In this document: positions 19,078-27,844 of the stretch, one piece after another
How positions within the stretch are numbered: the first letter of the stretch is position 1
How the letters are laid out: each line of letters starts with the position of its first letter
NCBI RefSeq assembly: GCF_000382045.1
Contig: NZ_KB907452.1
Coordinates: 250,295-314,294, forward strand
Length of the DNA: 64,000 nt
Direction of reading: 5' to 3'
From: Variovorax atrisoli 110B
Lineage (GTDB): Bacteria > Pseudomonadota > Gammaproteobacteria > Burkholderiales > Burkholderiaceae_C
Position numbers and translations under genes: made by a program
The notes under the pieces: model-generated
What the model was told of the DNA's origin: nothing
The model's database searches: none
Seen by the model: the letters and a program-made list of their open reading frames with translations, nothing else

Positions 19078-19094
19078 CATGAAAAGCTGGTGGC
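19078..19094. repeat. 17-bp direct repeat, right copy (start of DUF58 gene)
   Basis: This is the second CATGAAAAGCTGGTGGC and holds the ATG of the DUF58 gene (MKSWW). It matches 18947-18963 exactly and ends the segment that contains element copy C. Confidence 0.9.
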
Positions 19095-20068
19095 GCAAGG
19101 CCCCCGCGGCCGCGAACGACGACCGGCTCGCCATCGAGGCCGGCGGGGCGGAACGTGCGCTGCGCCGGCTCGAGTGGACCGTGATACGCCGGCTCGACGG
19201 GCTGCTGCAGGGCGACTACCGCACGCTGATGCGCGGCACCGGCCTCGACCTGGCCGACCTGCGCGAATACCAGCACCAGGACGACGTGCGCCACATCGAC
19301 TGGAACGTCACGGCGCGGCTGCAGGTTCCGCACGTGCGCGTGTTCACCGAAGACCGCGAGATGGCCGCGTGGTTCGTGCTCGACCTCAGCCGCTCGGTCG
19401 ACTTCGGCTCGGGCCTGAAGGCCAAGCGCGAGATTTCGGCAGGCTTCGTCGGCGTATTGGCGCGGCTGCTCACGCGGCACGGCAACCGGGTAGGCGCGCT
19501 GGTGTACGGCAGCGATCTCGAAGCCGTGATTCCGCCGCGCAGCGGCCGGCGCCACGTGCTGCACCTGCTGCACGCGATGGAAAAACGCGCCACCAGGGCC
19601 GAGGCCGCGCCCACGCAGAAGGGCATGACGCGGCTGGCCGACCTGCTCAAGTCGGCCGCCACGCTGATGCCCCGGCGCTCGACGGTGTTCGTGGTGTCCG
19701 ACTTCCTCAGCGAACCCGGCTGGGAGCGCCCGCTGGGCCAGCTGGTGCAGCGCCACGAGGTGGTCGCGGTGCGCCTGTTCGATCCGCTCGAGCTGGAGCT
19801 GCCCGACCTGGGCCTGGTGCCGCTGCGCGATGCCGAGACCGGTGAACAGCTGTGGGTCGACACCCATGACGCGGGTTTCCGCAAGCGCTTCGCCCGGCTG
19901 GCGGCCGAGCGCGAGACCGCATTGCGCGAGGCGCTGGCCCGGGCCGGCGTCGACGCGCTCGAACTCTCGACCAACGACGATCTGGTGGAAGCGATCGTCC
20001 GTTTCGCCGAGCTGCGCAAGCGCCGCGCGCGCATCGGCCAGGCTGGCATGAAGGCGGTGGCAGCATGA
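19079..20068 (+). CDS. DUF58 domain-containing protein
   Basis: A 329-residue soluble protein containing the DUF58 signature around GDYRTLMRGTGLDLADLREY and HIDWNVTARLQVPHVR (residues about 45-90), then a VWA-like fold with WFVLDLSRSVDFG. DUF58 proteins accompany MoxR and VWA membrane proteins; their biochemical role is not settled. The start MKSWW lies in the right copy of the 17-bp repeat; an upstream in-frame ATG would translate the repeat element and was rejected. It overlaps the VWA gene by ATGA. Confidence 0.88.
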   Translation: MKSWWRKAPAAANDDRLAIEAGGAERALRRLEWTVIRRLDGLLQGDYRTLMRGTGLDLADLREYQHQDDVRHIDWNVTARLQVPHVRVFTEDREMAAWFVLDLSRSVDFGSGLKAKREISAGFVGVLARLLTRHGNRVGALVYGSDLEAVIPPRSGRRHVLHLLHAMEKRATRAEAAPTQKGMTRLADLLKSAATLMPRRSTVFVVSDFLSEPGWERPLGQLVQRHEVVAVRLFDPLELELPDLGLVPLRDAETGEQLWVDTHDAGFRKRFARLAAERETALREALARAGVDALELSTNDDLVEAIVRFAELRKRRARIGQAGMKAVAA

Positions 20069-21102
20069 CTTTTCTCTGGCCCCAATTCCTCTGGCTGCTG
20101 GCGGCGCTGCCGCTGCTGGTGCTGCTCTACGTGTGGCTGCTGCGCCGCAAGAAGAAGCTCGCGGTGCGCTACGCCAGCCTGTCGATCGTGCGCGAGGCCA
20201 TGGGCGCCGGGCAGAGCATTCGCCGGCACCTGCCGCCCCTGCTCTTCCTGCTGGCCATGGCCGCGATGCTGGTGGCCGCGGCGCGGCCGATGGCGGTGGT
20301 GGTCCTGCCTTCGAACCAGCAGACCATCATCCTGGCGATGGACGTCTCGGGCAGCATGCGCGCGGCCGACGTTCAGCCCAACAGGCTGGTCGCGGCGCAG
20401 GAGGCGGCCAAGAGCTTCATCAAGGACCTGCCGCGCAGCGTGAAGGTGGGCATCGTCGCCTTCGCCGGCAGCGCGCAGGTGGCGCAGCTGCCTACCACCA
20501 ACCATGAAGACCTGGTGACCGCCATCGACAGCTTCCAGCTGCAGCGCGCCACCGCCACCGGCAACGCCATCGTGGTGTCGCTGGCCACGCTGTTCCCCGA
20601 CGCGGGCATCGACGTCGAGCAGTTCAGCTCGCCCAGCCGCCAGCGCGGCGCGGCCATCGACCAGAACGAGAAGAAGCTCAAGGACTTCACGCCCGTGGCG
20701 CCCGGCTCCTTCACCTCGGCCGCGATCATCATGCTGACCGACGGCCAGCGCACCACCGGCGTCGATCCGCTGGACGCGGCCAAGGCCGCCGCCGATCGCG
20801 GCGTTCGCATCTACACGGTGGGCGTGGGCACGGTCGACGGCGAGACCATCGGCTTCGAGGGCTGGTCGATGCGCGTGCGCCTCGACGAGGACACGCTCAA
20901 GGCCATCGCCAACAAGACCAACGCCGAATACTTCTACGCCGGCACCGCGAACGACCTGAAGAAGGTCTACGAGACGCTGAGCACCAAGCTCACGGTGGAG
21001 AAGAAGGAAACCGAGATCTCCGCGCTCTTCGCGCTGGGCGCCGCGGTGCTGACGCTGCTGTCGGCCGGGCTCTCGCTGCTCTGGTTCAACCGGATTCTCT
21101 AG
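20065..21102 (+). CDS. VWA domain membrane protein (BatA/BatB-like)
   Basis: A 345-residue protein with two N-terminal membrane helices (about 6-26 and 57-74), a von Willebrand A domain with the metal-ion site DVSGS (93-97) and IIMLTDGQRTTG, and a C-terminal helix (about 323-342). This is the Bat/VWA topology, with the domain facing the periplasm. Its start overlaps the DUF58 stop by four bases (ATGA), indicating translational coupling. The last 17 bases overlap the convergent TetR gene. Confidence 0.9.
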   Translation: MTFLWPQFLWLLAALPLLVLLYVWLLRRKKKLAVRYASLSIVREAMGAGQSIRRHLPPLLFLLAMAAMLVAAARPMAVVVLPSNQQTIILAMDVSGSMRAADVQPNRLVAAQEAAKSFIKDLPRSVKVGIVAFAGSAQVAQLPTTNHEDLVTAIDSFQLQRATATGNAIVVSLATLFPDAGIDVEQFSSPSRQRGAAIDQNEKKLKDFTPVAPGSFTSAAIIMLTDGQRTTGVDPLDAAKAAADRGVRIYTVGVGTVDGETIGFEGWSMRVRLDEDTLKAIANKTNAEYFYAGTANDLKKVYETLSTKLTVEKKETEISALFALGAAVLTLLSAGLSLLWFNRIL

Positions 21103-21724
21103 CGCCGCGCGGGGCTGTCCGGGGCTCGGGCGACTTCACCGCCCCGATGCCGCCCAGGAACAGGTCGGCCACGATCGGCGCGATGGCCGCGTGGTCGAGC
21201 CGGCCGTCTGGCTTCATCCAGGTGAACATCCAGTTGATCATGCCGAAGAGCAGCATGGTCAGCGGCTTGGCGAGGTCGTCGCTGGGCGCACCGGGGCGCA
21301 GGGCCGACACCGCGCGCGCGAAGCCCGCGACCACCTCGCGCTCCTTGTCGAGCACGCGCTCGCGGTCGGCCTCTTCGAGAAAGCGCACGTCGTCGGTCAG
21401 CACGCGGTGTGCGTCCTGCGCGCCCGCGTACTCCTCGACGATGCGGTAGATGAAGCGGCGCAGGCGCTCCTCGTCGGTGTGCGTCGAGGCTTCCTCCTCG
21501 GCCACCAGAGCGGCGAGCTTCGACACGTGCGTCTCCGCGATGCTGATGAGCAGGCTGCTCTTGTCCTTGTAGTAGTGGTAGAGCGTGGCCTTCGAGAGGC
21601 CGCAGGCCTCGGCCACCTGGTTCATCGAGGTGGCGGGATAGCCGCTGCGCGCGAACAGCTGGGCGGCCTGCGCGAGGATGAATTCACGCTGGTCCTCGTA
21701 GGTGGCGGATCTTCCACGCGGCAT
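21086..21724 (-). CDS. paaR: TetR-family regulator, probable phenylacetate repressor PaaR
   Basis: A 212-residue regulator with an N-terminal TetR helix-turn-helix (REFILAQAAQLFARSGYPAT then SMNQVAEACGLSKATLYHYY) and a variable ligand domain. Betaproteobacterial paa clusters are commonly controlled by a TetR-type PaaR that responds to phenylacetyl-CoA. The role is inferred from position beside paaY and paaG and from a matching operator. The ATG of MPRGRSATY was taken as start. Its 3' end overlaps the VWA gene by 17 bases. Confidence 0.85.
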   Translation of the reverse strand: MPRGRSATYEDQREFILAQAAQLFARSGYPATSMNQVAEACGLSKATLYHYYKDKSSLLISIAETHVSKLAALVAEEEASTHTDEERLRRFIYRIVEEYAGAQDAHRVLTDDVRFLEEADRERVLDKEREVVAGFARAVSALRPGAPSDDLAKPLTMLLFGMINWMFTWMKPDGRLDHAAIAPIVADLFLGGIGAVKSPEPRTAPRGARESG

Positions 21725-21797
21725 CGGTTCGTGTTCCTCGGTTCTTCGTTGTTTGGATTGAAGGCAACGCGCGATCTTGCCCGAAGCTCGGCGGGGT

Positions 21798-22400
21798 TCA
21801 GCCGCGCTTCGTCGCGATGAGCGAACGCACGTCGGTGGCCGGCAGGCTCGGGCGGTCCTTCTCCACGCTGGAAAGCGGCTCCACCTCGCGCAGGCTCGCA
21901 AGGCTGCGCACCGTGAGCGCCTGGTAGGTATGGGTGCCTTCGAGCTTCCAGGCGATCTCGTCGTCGCTCAGCTCGCGCTTCACCTTCGCGGGAATGCCCG
22001 CGGCCAACGAGCGCGCCGGCACCTTCATGCCCGCAGGCACGAAGGCGCAGGCCGCGACGATGGCCTTCTCGCCGATCTCGGCCTCGTCCATCACCACCGC
22101 GTTCATGCCCACCAGCGCGTCGCGCCGCACGATGCAGCTGTGCAGGATCGCGCCGTGGCCGATGTGGCCGTTGACCTCCACCACGGTGTCGTTGTCCGGG
22201 AAGCCGTGGATGCAGCAGTGGTCCTGCACGTTGGAGCCCTCCTCCAGCACGATGCGGCCGAAGTCGCCGCGCAGGCTGGCGCAGGGGCCCACGTAGCAGC
22301 GGGGGCCGACGATCACGTCGCCGATCAGCACGGCCGTGGGATGCACGTAGGCGCTCGGGTCGACGACCGGGATCACGCCGTCGATGGAATAGCTGGGCAT
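21798..22400 (-). CDS. paaY: Phenylacetate degradation protein PaaY (gamma-carbonic-anhydrase fold thioesterase)
   Basis: A 200-residue left-handed beta-helix protein with hexapeptide repeats ([21 protein letters not shown]) and candidate metal-ligand histidines in [10 protein letters not shown] and [10 protein letters not shown]. PaaY is a thioesterase that clears dead-end CoA esters of the phenylacetate pathway. Its C-terminal helix ([15 protein letters not shown]) matches PaaY length. It lies 73 bases upstream of paaR on the same strand and diverges from paaG, so it shares the operator region. Confidence 0.9.
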   Translation of the reverse strand: MPSYSIDGVIPVVDPSAYVHPTAVLIGDVIVGPRCYVGPCASLRGDFGRIVLEEGSNVQDHCCIHGFPDNDTVVEVNGHIGHGAILHSCIVRRDALVGMNAVVMDEAEIGEKAIVAACAFVPAGMKVPARSLAAGIPAKVKRELSDDEIAWKLEGTHTYQALTVRSLASLREVEPLSSVEKDRPSLPATDVRSLIATKRG

Positions 22401-22464
22401 TCGCTCTGTCTCCTTCTTGCCTGGCTTGTCGCAGGTATCAGGGTTTGCCCTGAATCAACCCTGC

Positions 22465-22510
22465 TTGTGCCGTTGTCCGGGTCGATCCTAAAATCAACCG
22501 AACGGTCGGT
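22465..22510 (+). promoter_or_regulatory. paaG promoter with PaaR-type operator
   Basis: TTGTGC, 18 bases, then TAAAAT gives a plausible sigma-70 promoter. Immediately downstream, ACCGAACGGTCGGT at 22497-22510 is an interrupted palindrome (ACCGA-N4-TCGGT) of the type bound by TetR-family PaaR repressors in betaproteobacteria. It would cover the predicted +1 and so block initiation. It lies between paaY and paaG and could control both. Confidence 0.65.
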
Positions 22511-22562
22511 CAATAGTGTTTGCACGCCGGCCCGTACCCACAAAGGATGAAAGAGACAAGCG

Positions 22563-23366
22563 ATGACTGAGCCTTTGGTACTCACCAGCGACGCCGGCGC
22601 CGTCCGCACGCTGAGCCTGAACCGACCGGCTGCCCTCAACAGCTTCACGACCCAACTGCATGAAGCGCTGATGGCGGAGCTGGAGGCCGCGGCGAACGAC
22701 GCGAGCGTGCGCTGCGTGGTGCTCACGGGTGCCGGCCGCGCCTTCTGCGCGGGTCAGGACCTGGCCGACCCGTCGGTCGCACCCGACCCGACGCCCGGCG
22801 CTGCGCCCAAGGACCTGGGCCACGTCATCTCTGCCTACTACGCCCCCCTGGTCGCACGGCTGCGCTCGATGCCGGTGCCGGTGATCGCTGCCGTCAACGG
22901 CGTGGCCGCCGGCGCGGGCGCGAACCTCGCGCTGTGCTGCGACCTCGTGGTGGCCGCGCGCTCGGCCAGCTTCATCCAGGCCTTCACCAAGATCGGCCTC
23001 GTGCCCGACACCGGCGGCACCTGGCTGCTGCCGCGCCTGGTTGGTTCGGCGCGCGCGCTGGGCATCGCGATGCTGGGCGACAAGCTGCCCGCCGAGGAAG
23101 CCGCGCGCATCGGCCTGATCTGGCAGTGCGTGGACGACGCAGCGCTCGCCGAAACGGCGGCCGCACTCGCGTCGAAGCTTGCCGGCATGCCCACGCGCGC
23201 CCTGGTCGCCACCCGCGAGGCCATGGCCGCCGCGCAGCACATGGACCTGGGCGCGGCCCTGGCCGAGGAAGCCCGCATCCAGCGCGAGATGGGCAATGCC
23301 GACGACTACCGCGAAGGCGTCGAGGCCTTCCGCGCCAAGCGCGCGCCCGTCTTCAAGGACCGCTGA
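22563..23366 (+). CDS. paaG: 1,2-epoxyphenylacetyl-CoA isomerase PaaG
   Basis: A 267-residue crotonase-fold enzyme. The oxyanion-hole segments are visible in VLTGAGRAFCAGQDL and VAAGAGANLALCCDLV, and the catalytic aspartate in GLVPDTGGTWLLPR. In the aerobic phenylacetate pathway PaaG rearranges the ring epoxide to oxepin-CoA. It leads the divergent operon paaGIKABCDE, with paaI four bases downstream. AAAGAGACA precedes the ATG as a weak ribosome site. Confidence 0.94.
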   Translation: MTEPLVLTSDAGAVRTLSLNRPAALNSFTTQLHEALMAELEAAANDASVRCVVLTGAGRAFCAGQDLADPSVAPDPTPGAAPKDLGHVISAYYAPLVARLRSMPVPVIAAVNGVAAGAGANLALCCDLVVAARSASFIQAFTKIGLVPDTGGTWLLPRLVGSARALGIAMLGDKLPAEEAARIGLIWQCVDDAALAETAAALASKLAGMPTRALVATREAMAAAQHMDLGAALAEEARIQREMGNADDYREGVEAFRAKRAPVFKDR

Positions 23367-23370
23367 AGCC

Positions 23371-23835
23371 ATGACCGACAACAACCAGCAACGCACGCCC
23401 CAGCAGACGGCCGAATACGTCCGCGACGGCATGTTCGCCAACGACAACGCCAGCAAGGGCCTGGGCATGCGCATCGTGGAGGTCGGCCCCGGCCAGGCCA
23501 CCATCGAGATGCGCGTGCGCCCCGACATGCTCAACGGCCACGCGATCTGCCACGGCGGCTTCATGGCCACGCTGGCCGACTCCACCTTCGCCTTCGCCTG
23601 CAACTCGTACGACGAGCTGACCGTGGCCTCGGGCTTCGCCATCGACTTCATCGCCCCCGCGCGTGAAGGCGACGTGCTCACCGCGCGCTGCCAAGAGGTG
23701 TCGAAGGCCGGCCGCACCGGCGTGTACGACACCGAAATCACCAACCAGCGCGGCGAGCGCATCGCGATCTTCCGCGGCCGCTCCTACACCGCCAAGGGCC
23801 GCCCGGCCGTTCCGCCTGCCGCTGCAGCCGCCTGA
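23371..23835 (+). CDS. paaI: Acyl-CoA thioesterase PaaI
   Basis: A 154-residue hot-dog-fold protein with the PaaI signature [20 protein letters not shown] and a conserved [15 protein letters not shown] strand pair. PaaI hydrolyses aryl-CoA esters, including ring-hydroxylated phenylacetyl-CoA, and spares CoA when the pathway stalls. Start was taken at MTDNNQQRT, four bases after paaG. The tail PPAAAAA is a short low-complexity extension. Confidence 0.93.
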   Translation: MTDNNQQRTPQQTAEYVRDGMFANDNASKGLGMRIVEVGPGQATIEMRVRPDMLNGHAICHGGFMATLADSTFAFACNSYDELTVASGFAIDFIAPAREGDVLTARCQEVSKAGRTGVYDTEITNQRGERIAIFRGRSYTAKGRPAVPPAAAAA

Positions 23836-23849
23836 GGAGACAACACACC

Positions 23850-25160
23850 ATGACAGTCAAGCGCCCCGCCCCCGGCGAGCTCGATCCCATCGAAACCGCC
23901 AGCCGCGACGAGATCGCCGCGCTGCAGCTCGCACGCCTGCGCGCCACGCTGCAGCGCGCCTACGAGAACGTGCCGCACTACCGCAAGGCCTTCGACGCCA
24001 AGGGCGTGCACCCGGACGACCTGAAGTCGCTGGCCGACCTGTCGAAGTTCCCGTTCACGGTGAAGAGCGACCTGCGCGACAACTACCCCTTCGGCATGTT
24101 CGCCGTGCCGCGCGAGAAGGTGGCACGCATCCATGCATCGTCGGGCACCACCGGCAAGCCGACCGTGGTGGGCTACACCCTCAAGGACATCGACACCTGG
24201 GCCGACCTCGTCGCCCGCTCCATCCGCGCCGCGGGCGGACGGCCCGGCGACATGGTGCACGTGTCGTACGGCTACGGGCTCTTCACCGGCGGCCTGGGCG
24301 CGCACTACGGTGCCGAGCGCGCGGGCTGCACCGTCATCCCCATGTCGGGCGGCCAGACCGAGAAGCAGGTGCAGCTCATCCAGGACTTCAAGCCGAACAT
24401 CATCATGGTCACGCCCAGCTACATGCAGGTGATCATCGAGCAGTTCGAGCGCCAGGGGCTCGATCCGAAGGAGAGCTCGCTCAAGGTCGGCATCTTCGGC
24501 GCCGAGCCATGGACCGAGGCGATGCGCCGCGACATCGAGGCCCGCGCCGGCATCGACGCGGTCGACATCTACGGTCTCAGCGAAGTGATGGGCCCGGGCG
24601 TCGCCAGCGAATGCGTGGAGAGCAAGGACGGCCCCGTGATCTGGGAAGACCACTTCTACCCCGAGATCATCGACCCGGAGACCGGCGAGCTGAAGGCCGA
24701 CGGCGAGGAAGGCGAGCTCGTCTTCACCTCGCTGAGCAAGGAGGCCATGCCGATCGTGCGCTACCGCACGCGCGACCTCACGCGCCTCCTGCCGCCCACC
24801 TCGCGCTCGTTCCGCCGCATGGGCAAGATCGTCGGGCGCAGCGACGACATGATGATCATCCGCGGCGTCAACGTATTCCCCACGCAGGTGGAGGAGATCG
24901 TGCTCGCGCACCAGGCGCTCTCGGGCCTCTACCAGGTTCACGTGAGCCGCGCCGACAAGCTCGACCAGGTCGAGATCCACTGCGAGCTCAAACCCGCCGA
25001 CGCCACCTCGGCCGACCGCACGGCCATCGGCGACTGGCTGCAGCACCGCGTGAAGACGCTCATCGGCATCTCCACCCGCGTAGTGGTGCACGGCCCCGAC
25101 GAGATGGAACGCACCCAGACCGGCAAGGCGCGCCGCGTGATCGACACGCGCCCGCGCTGA
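23850..25160 (+). CDS. paaK: Phenylacetate-CoA ligase
   Basis: A 436-residue AMP-forming ligase of normal PaaK length. The phosphate-binding loop SSGTTGKPT is at 97-105, the adenylate motif [10 protein letters not shown] near 235, and the hinge/C-terminal region [20 protein letters not shown] near 333. It activates phenylacetate with ATP and CoA, the entry step of the pathway. GAGGAGA lies before the ATG. It sits 14 bases after paaI and 38 before paaA. Confidence 0.95.
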   Translation: MTVKRPAPGELDPIETASRDEIAALQLARLRATLQRAYENVPHYRKAFDAKGVHPDDLKSLADLSKFPFTVKSDLRDNYPFGMFAVPREKVARIHASSGTTGKPTVVGYTLKDIDTWADLVARSIRAAGGRPGDMVHVSYGYGLFTGGLGAHYGAERAGCTVIPMSGGQTEKQVQLIQDFKPNIIMVTPSYMQVIIEQFERQGLDPKESSLKVGIFGAEPWTEAMRRDIEARAGIDAVDIYGLSEVMGPGVASECVESKDGPVIWEDHFYPEIIDPETGELKADGEEGELVFTSLSKEAMPIVRYRTRDLTRLLPPTSRSFRRMGKIVGRSDDMMIIRGVNVFPTQVEEIVLAHQALSGLYQVHVSRADKLDQVEIHCELKPADATSADRTAIGDWLQHRVKTLIGISTRVVVHGPDEMERTQTGKARRVIDTRPR

Positions 25161-25198
25161 GACCAGCCACTACCAACACCGACCGAAAGGACACGCAC

Positions 25199-26212
25199 AT
25201 GTACACCCAGGCAATGGACACCATGGGCAAGGACGCGGGCGACGGCAAGAAGGCCGTGCGCTCCGCAGAGGAGATGCGCCTCGAGGAACGCTTCGACGCG
25301 CAGATCGACGCCGGCGAATTCATCGAGGCGAAGGACTGGATGCCCGAGCACTACCGCAAGACGCTGGTGCGGCAGATCAGCCAGCATGCGCACTCCGAGA
25401 TCGTCGGCATGCTGCCCGAGGGCAACTGGATCAGCCGCGCGCCCACACTCAAGCGCAAGGCCATCCTGCTGGCCAAGGTGCAGGACGAGGGCGGCCACGG
25501 CCTCTACCTGTATGCCGCGGCCGAGACGCTGGGCACCTCGCGCGACCAGATGTTCGAGGCGCTGCACAGCGGCAAGGCCAAGTACAGCTCGATCTTCAAC
25601 TACCCCACGCTGACCTGGGCCGACATGGGCACCATCGGCTGGCTGGTGGACGGCGCGGCCATCATGAACCAGGTGCCGATCTGCCGCTGCTCGTACGCGC
25701 CCTATGCGCGCGCCATGATCCGCATCTGCCGCGAGGAGAGCTTCCACCAGCGCCAGGGCTACGAGTCGCTGCTGACCATGATGACCCACGGCACCGAGGC
25801 GCAGAAGGCCATGGTGCAGGACGCGGTCAACCGCTGGTGGTGGCCCTCGATCATGATGTTCGGCCCGCCGGACGACCAGTCGCCCAACAGCGCGCAGTCG
25901 ATGCGCTGGGGCATCAAGCGCTTCAGCAACGACGAGCTGCGCCAGAAGTTCGTCGACGCCACCGTGGAGCAGGCGCGCATCCTCGGCGTGACCCTGCCCG
26001 ACCCCGACCTCAAGTGGAATGAAGAGCGCCAGTCCCACGACTTTGGCGCGATCGACTGGAGCGAGTTCTGGCGCGTGATCGGCGGCGACGGCCCCTGCAA
26101 CCGCGAACGCCTGCAGGCCCGCGTCGACGCCTGGGAAGACGGCGCATGGGTGCGCGAAGCCGCGCTCGCCCACGCCAACAAGCAACATCAACCGATCAAG
26201 GAAGCAGCATGA
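25199..26212 (+). CDS. paaA: 1,2-phenylacetyl-CoA epoxidase catalytic subunit A
   Basis: The 337-residue protein carries the di-iron carboxylate ligands of the PaaA ferritin-like fold: an E at [21 protein letters not shown], and [15 protein letters not shown]. PaaA with PaaC forms the catalytic core of the monooxygenase that epoxidises the ring of phenylacetyl-CoA. The start is MYTQAMDTM, with GAAAGGA upstream. Its stop overlaps the paaB ATG (ATGA), indicating coupled translation. Confidence 0.96.
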   Translation: MYTQAMDTMGKDAGDGKKAVRSAEEMRLEERFDAQIDAGEFIEAKDWMPEHYRKTLVRQISQHAHSEIVGMLPEGNWISRAPTLKRKAILLAKVQDEGGHGLYLYAAAETLGTSRDQMFEALHSGKAKYSSIFNYPTLTWADMGTIGWLVDGAAIMNQVPICRCSYAPYARAMIRICREESFHQRQGYESLLTMMTHGTEAQKAMVQDAVNRWWWPSIMMFGPPDDQSPNSAQSMRWGIKRFSNDELRQKFVDATVEQARILGVTLPDPDLKWNEERQSHDFGAIDWSEFWRVIGGDGPCNRERLQARVDAWEDGAWVREAALAHANKQHQPIKEAA

Positions 26213-26505
26213 GCACCGAAGCGAAACAGGAATGGCCTCTGTGGGAGGTGTTCGTGCGCAGCAAGGCGGGCCTGGACCACAAGCACTGCGGCAGCCTGCA
26301 CGCAGCCGACCCGAAGATGGCGATCCAGATGGCGCGCGACGTCTACACCCGCCGCCAGGAAGGCAGCAGCATCTGGGTGGTGCGCTCCGACCAGATCGTG
26401 GCCAGCGACCCCGGCGAGAAGGACATGTACTTCGATCCGGCCGAAGACAAGGTGTACCGCCACCCGACCTTCTATGCCTTGCCCAAGTCGGTCGACCACA
26501 TGTGA
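26209..26505 (+). CDS. paaB: 1,2-phenylacetyl-CoA epoxidase subunit B
   Basis: A 98-residue protein matching PaaB in size and sequence ([20 protein letters not shown], then [17 protein letters not shown]). PaaB is a small structural subunit needed for electron transfer within the epoxidase. It overlaps paaA by four bases; paaC begins 21 bases downstream. Confidence 0.95.
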   Translation: MSTEAKQEWPLWEVFVRSKAGLDHKHCGSLHAADPKMAIQMARDVYTRRQEGSSIWVVRSDQIVASDPGEKDMYFDPAEDKVYRHPTFYALPKSVDHM

Positions 26506-26526
26506 GCGGCCATTGACGGAAGCATC

Positions 26527-27306
26527 ATGCAAGCATCCATCGAACTGAACCGCACGCCCGCCGTGCAATACCTGCTGCGCATCGGCGACACCTGCCTGGT
26601 GCTGGCGCAGCGCCTGGGCGAATGGTGCGGCCACGCGCCCGTGCTGGAGGAAGACATCGCGATGGCCAACATCGCGCTCGACCTCGTCGGCCAGGCCCGC
26701 GCGCTGCTCACGCACGCCGGCAAGCTCGAAGGCACCGGCCGCGAGCACGACGAGGACCAGCTCGCCTACCTGCGCGACGAGCGCGACTACTTCAACCTCA
26801 CCATCGCCGAACTGCCGCGCGGCGACTTCGCCTTCGCTGTCGTGCGCAACACCATGGTGTCGACGCTGCTCAAGCTGCTGTGGCAGCGCCTGGCGGCCTC
26901 GAACGACCCCGAGGTGGCGGCCATCGCCGGCAAGGCGCTGAAGGAAGCGCGCTACCACCAGCAGCATTCGGGCGACTGGGTGGTGCGCCTGGGCGACGGC
27001 ACCGACGAATCGCGCCGCCGCACCGAGAAGGCGCTGAAGCAGCTGTGGCTCTACATGCCCGAGCTCTTCTTCAGCGACGAGGTGGATGCCGCCGCCAGCG
27101 CCAGCGGCCTCGGCCCCGCATGGAGCGAGCTGCGCGAACCCTGGCTCGCCGAGATGCAGCAGGTGCTGGACGCGGCCGGCCTCGCCATGCCGAAGGAAGC
27201 CGCCTTCCGCAGCACCGGCAAGCACGGCGTGCACAGCGAGCACATGGGCTACATCCTCGCCGAGATGCAGCACCTGCAGCGCACCTATCCCGGAGGCGTG
27301 TGGTGA
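26527..27306 (+). CDS. paaC: 1,2-phenylacetyl-CoA epoxidase subunit C
   Basis: A 259-residue helical protein of the ferritin-like PaaC family (LAQRLGEWCGHAPVLEEDIA; EARYHQQHSGDWVVRLGDGT). PaaC is the structural partner of PaaA; its fold keeps a degenerate di-iron site. It overlaps paaD by a single base (TGATG). Confidence 0.95.
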   Translation: MQASIELNRTPAVQYLLRIGDTCLVLAQRLGEWCGHAPVLEEDIAMANIALDLVGQARALLTHAGKLEGTGREHDEDQLAYLRDERDYFNLTIAELPRGDFAFAVVRNTMVSTLLKLLWQRLAASNDPEVAAIAGKALKEARYHQQHSGDWVVRLGDGTDESRRRTEKALKQLWLYMPELFFSDEVDAAASASGLGPAWSELREPWLAEMQQVLDAAGLAMPKEAAFRSTGKHGVHSEHMGYILAEMQHLQRTYPGGVW

Positions 27307-27830
27307 TGAACGCACTGGCCTCGCGCGTCGACGCGGCATGGGCCGTGCTGCGCAACGTGCCCGACCCGGAGGTGCCGGCCGTGTCGGTGTGCGACCTGGG
27401 CATCGTGCGCGAGGTGATCGAGCACGACGACGGCCTGGAGATCGTGCTCACGCCGACCTACTCCGGCTGCCCCGCCACCGAGGCCATCGAGCACGACGTG
27501 CTCGCCGCCGTCGAGCAGGCCGGCCTGGGCCGCGCGCGCGCCACGCTGCGCCGAGCACCCGCATGGACCAGCGACTGGATCAGCGACGAGGGCCGCGCCA
27601 AGCTCAAGGCCTACGGCATCGCGCCGCCCGCGCACCTGAATGCCGAACAGGCCGCGGGCACCGCCGTGCCCATCAGGCTCTTCGGCCGCATCGCCGGCGA
27701 GCGCATCGCCTGTCCGCGCTGCGCGAGCGAGCGCACCGAGCGGCTTTCCGCATTCGGCTCCACCGCATGCAAGGCCCTGTATCGCTGCATGGCGTGCAAG
27801 GAGCCTTTCGAACACTTCAAACCCATCTGA
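27306..27830 (+). CDS. paaD: Epoxidase maturation protein PaaD
   Basis: The 174-residue protein joins an N-terminal DUF59/MIP18-like domain (NVPDPEVPAVSVCDLGIVRE; PTYSGCPATEAI) to a C-terminal zinc-type motif with CPRC and CMAC pairs. PaaD is thought to help assemble the metal centres of the PaaABCE enzyme. The start overlaps the paaC stop by one base. Confidence 0.93.
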   Translation: MNALASRVDAAWAVLRNVPDPEVPAVSVCDLGIVREVIEHDDGLEIVLTPTYSGCPATEAIEHDVLAAVEQAGLGRARATLRRAPAWTSDWISDEGRAKLKAYGIAPPAHLNAEQAAGTAVPIRLFGRIAGERIACPRCASERTERLSAFGSTACKALYRCMACKEPFEHFKPI

Positions 27831-27844
27831 GACGCCCCCCCGCG

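Noticed and set aside
16847-19867. A 1006-codon open frame on the minus strand across the S1C protease, moxR and DUF58 genes
   Set aside because: It is antisense to well-supported genes. Its translation is rich in H, R, A and G with no domains, as expected for the complement of GC-rich codons.
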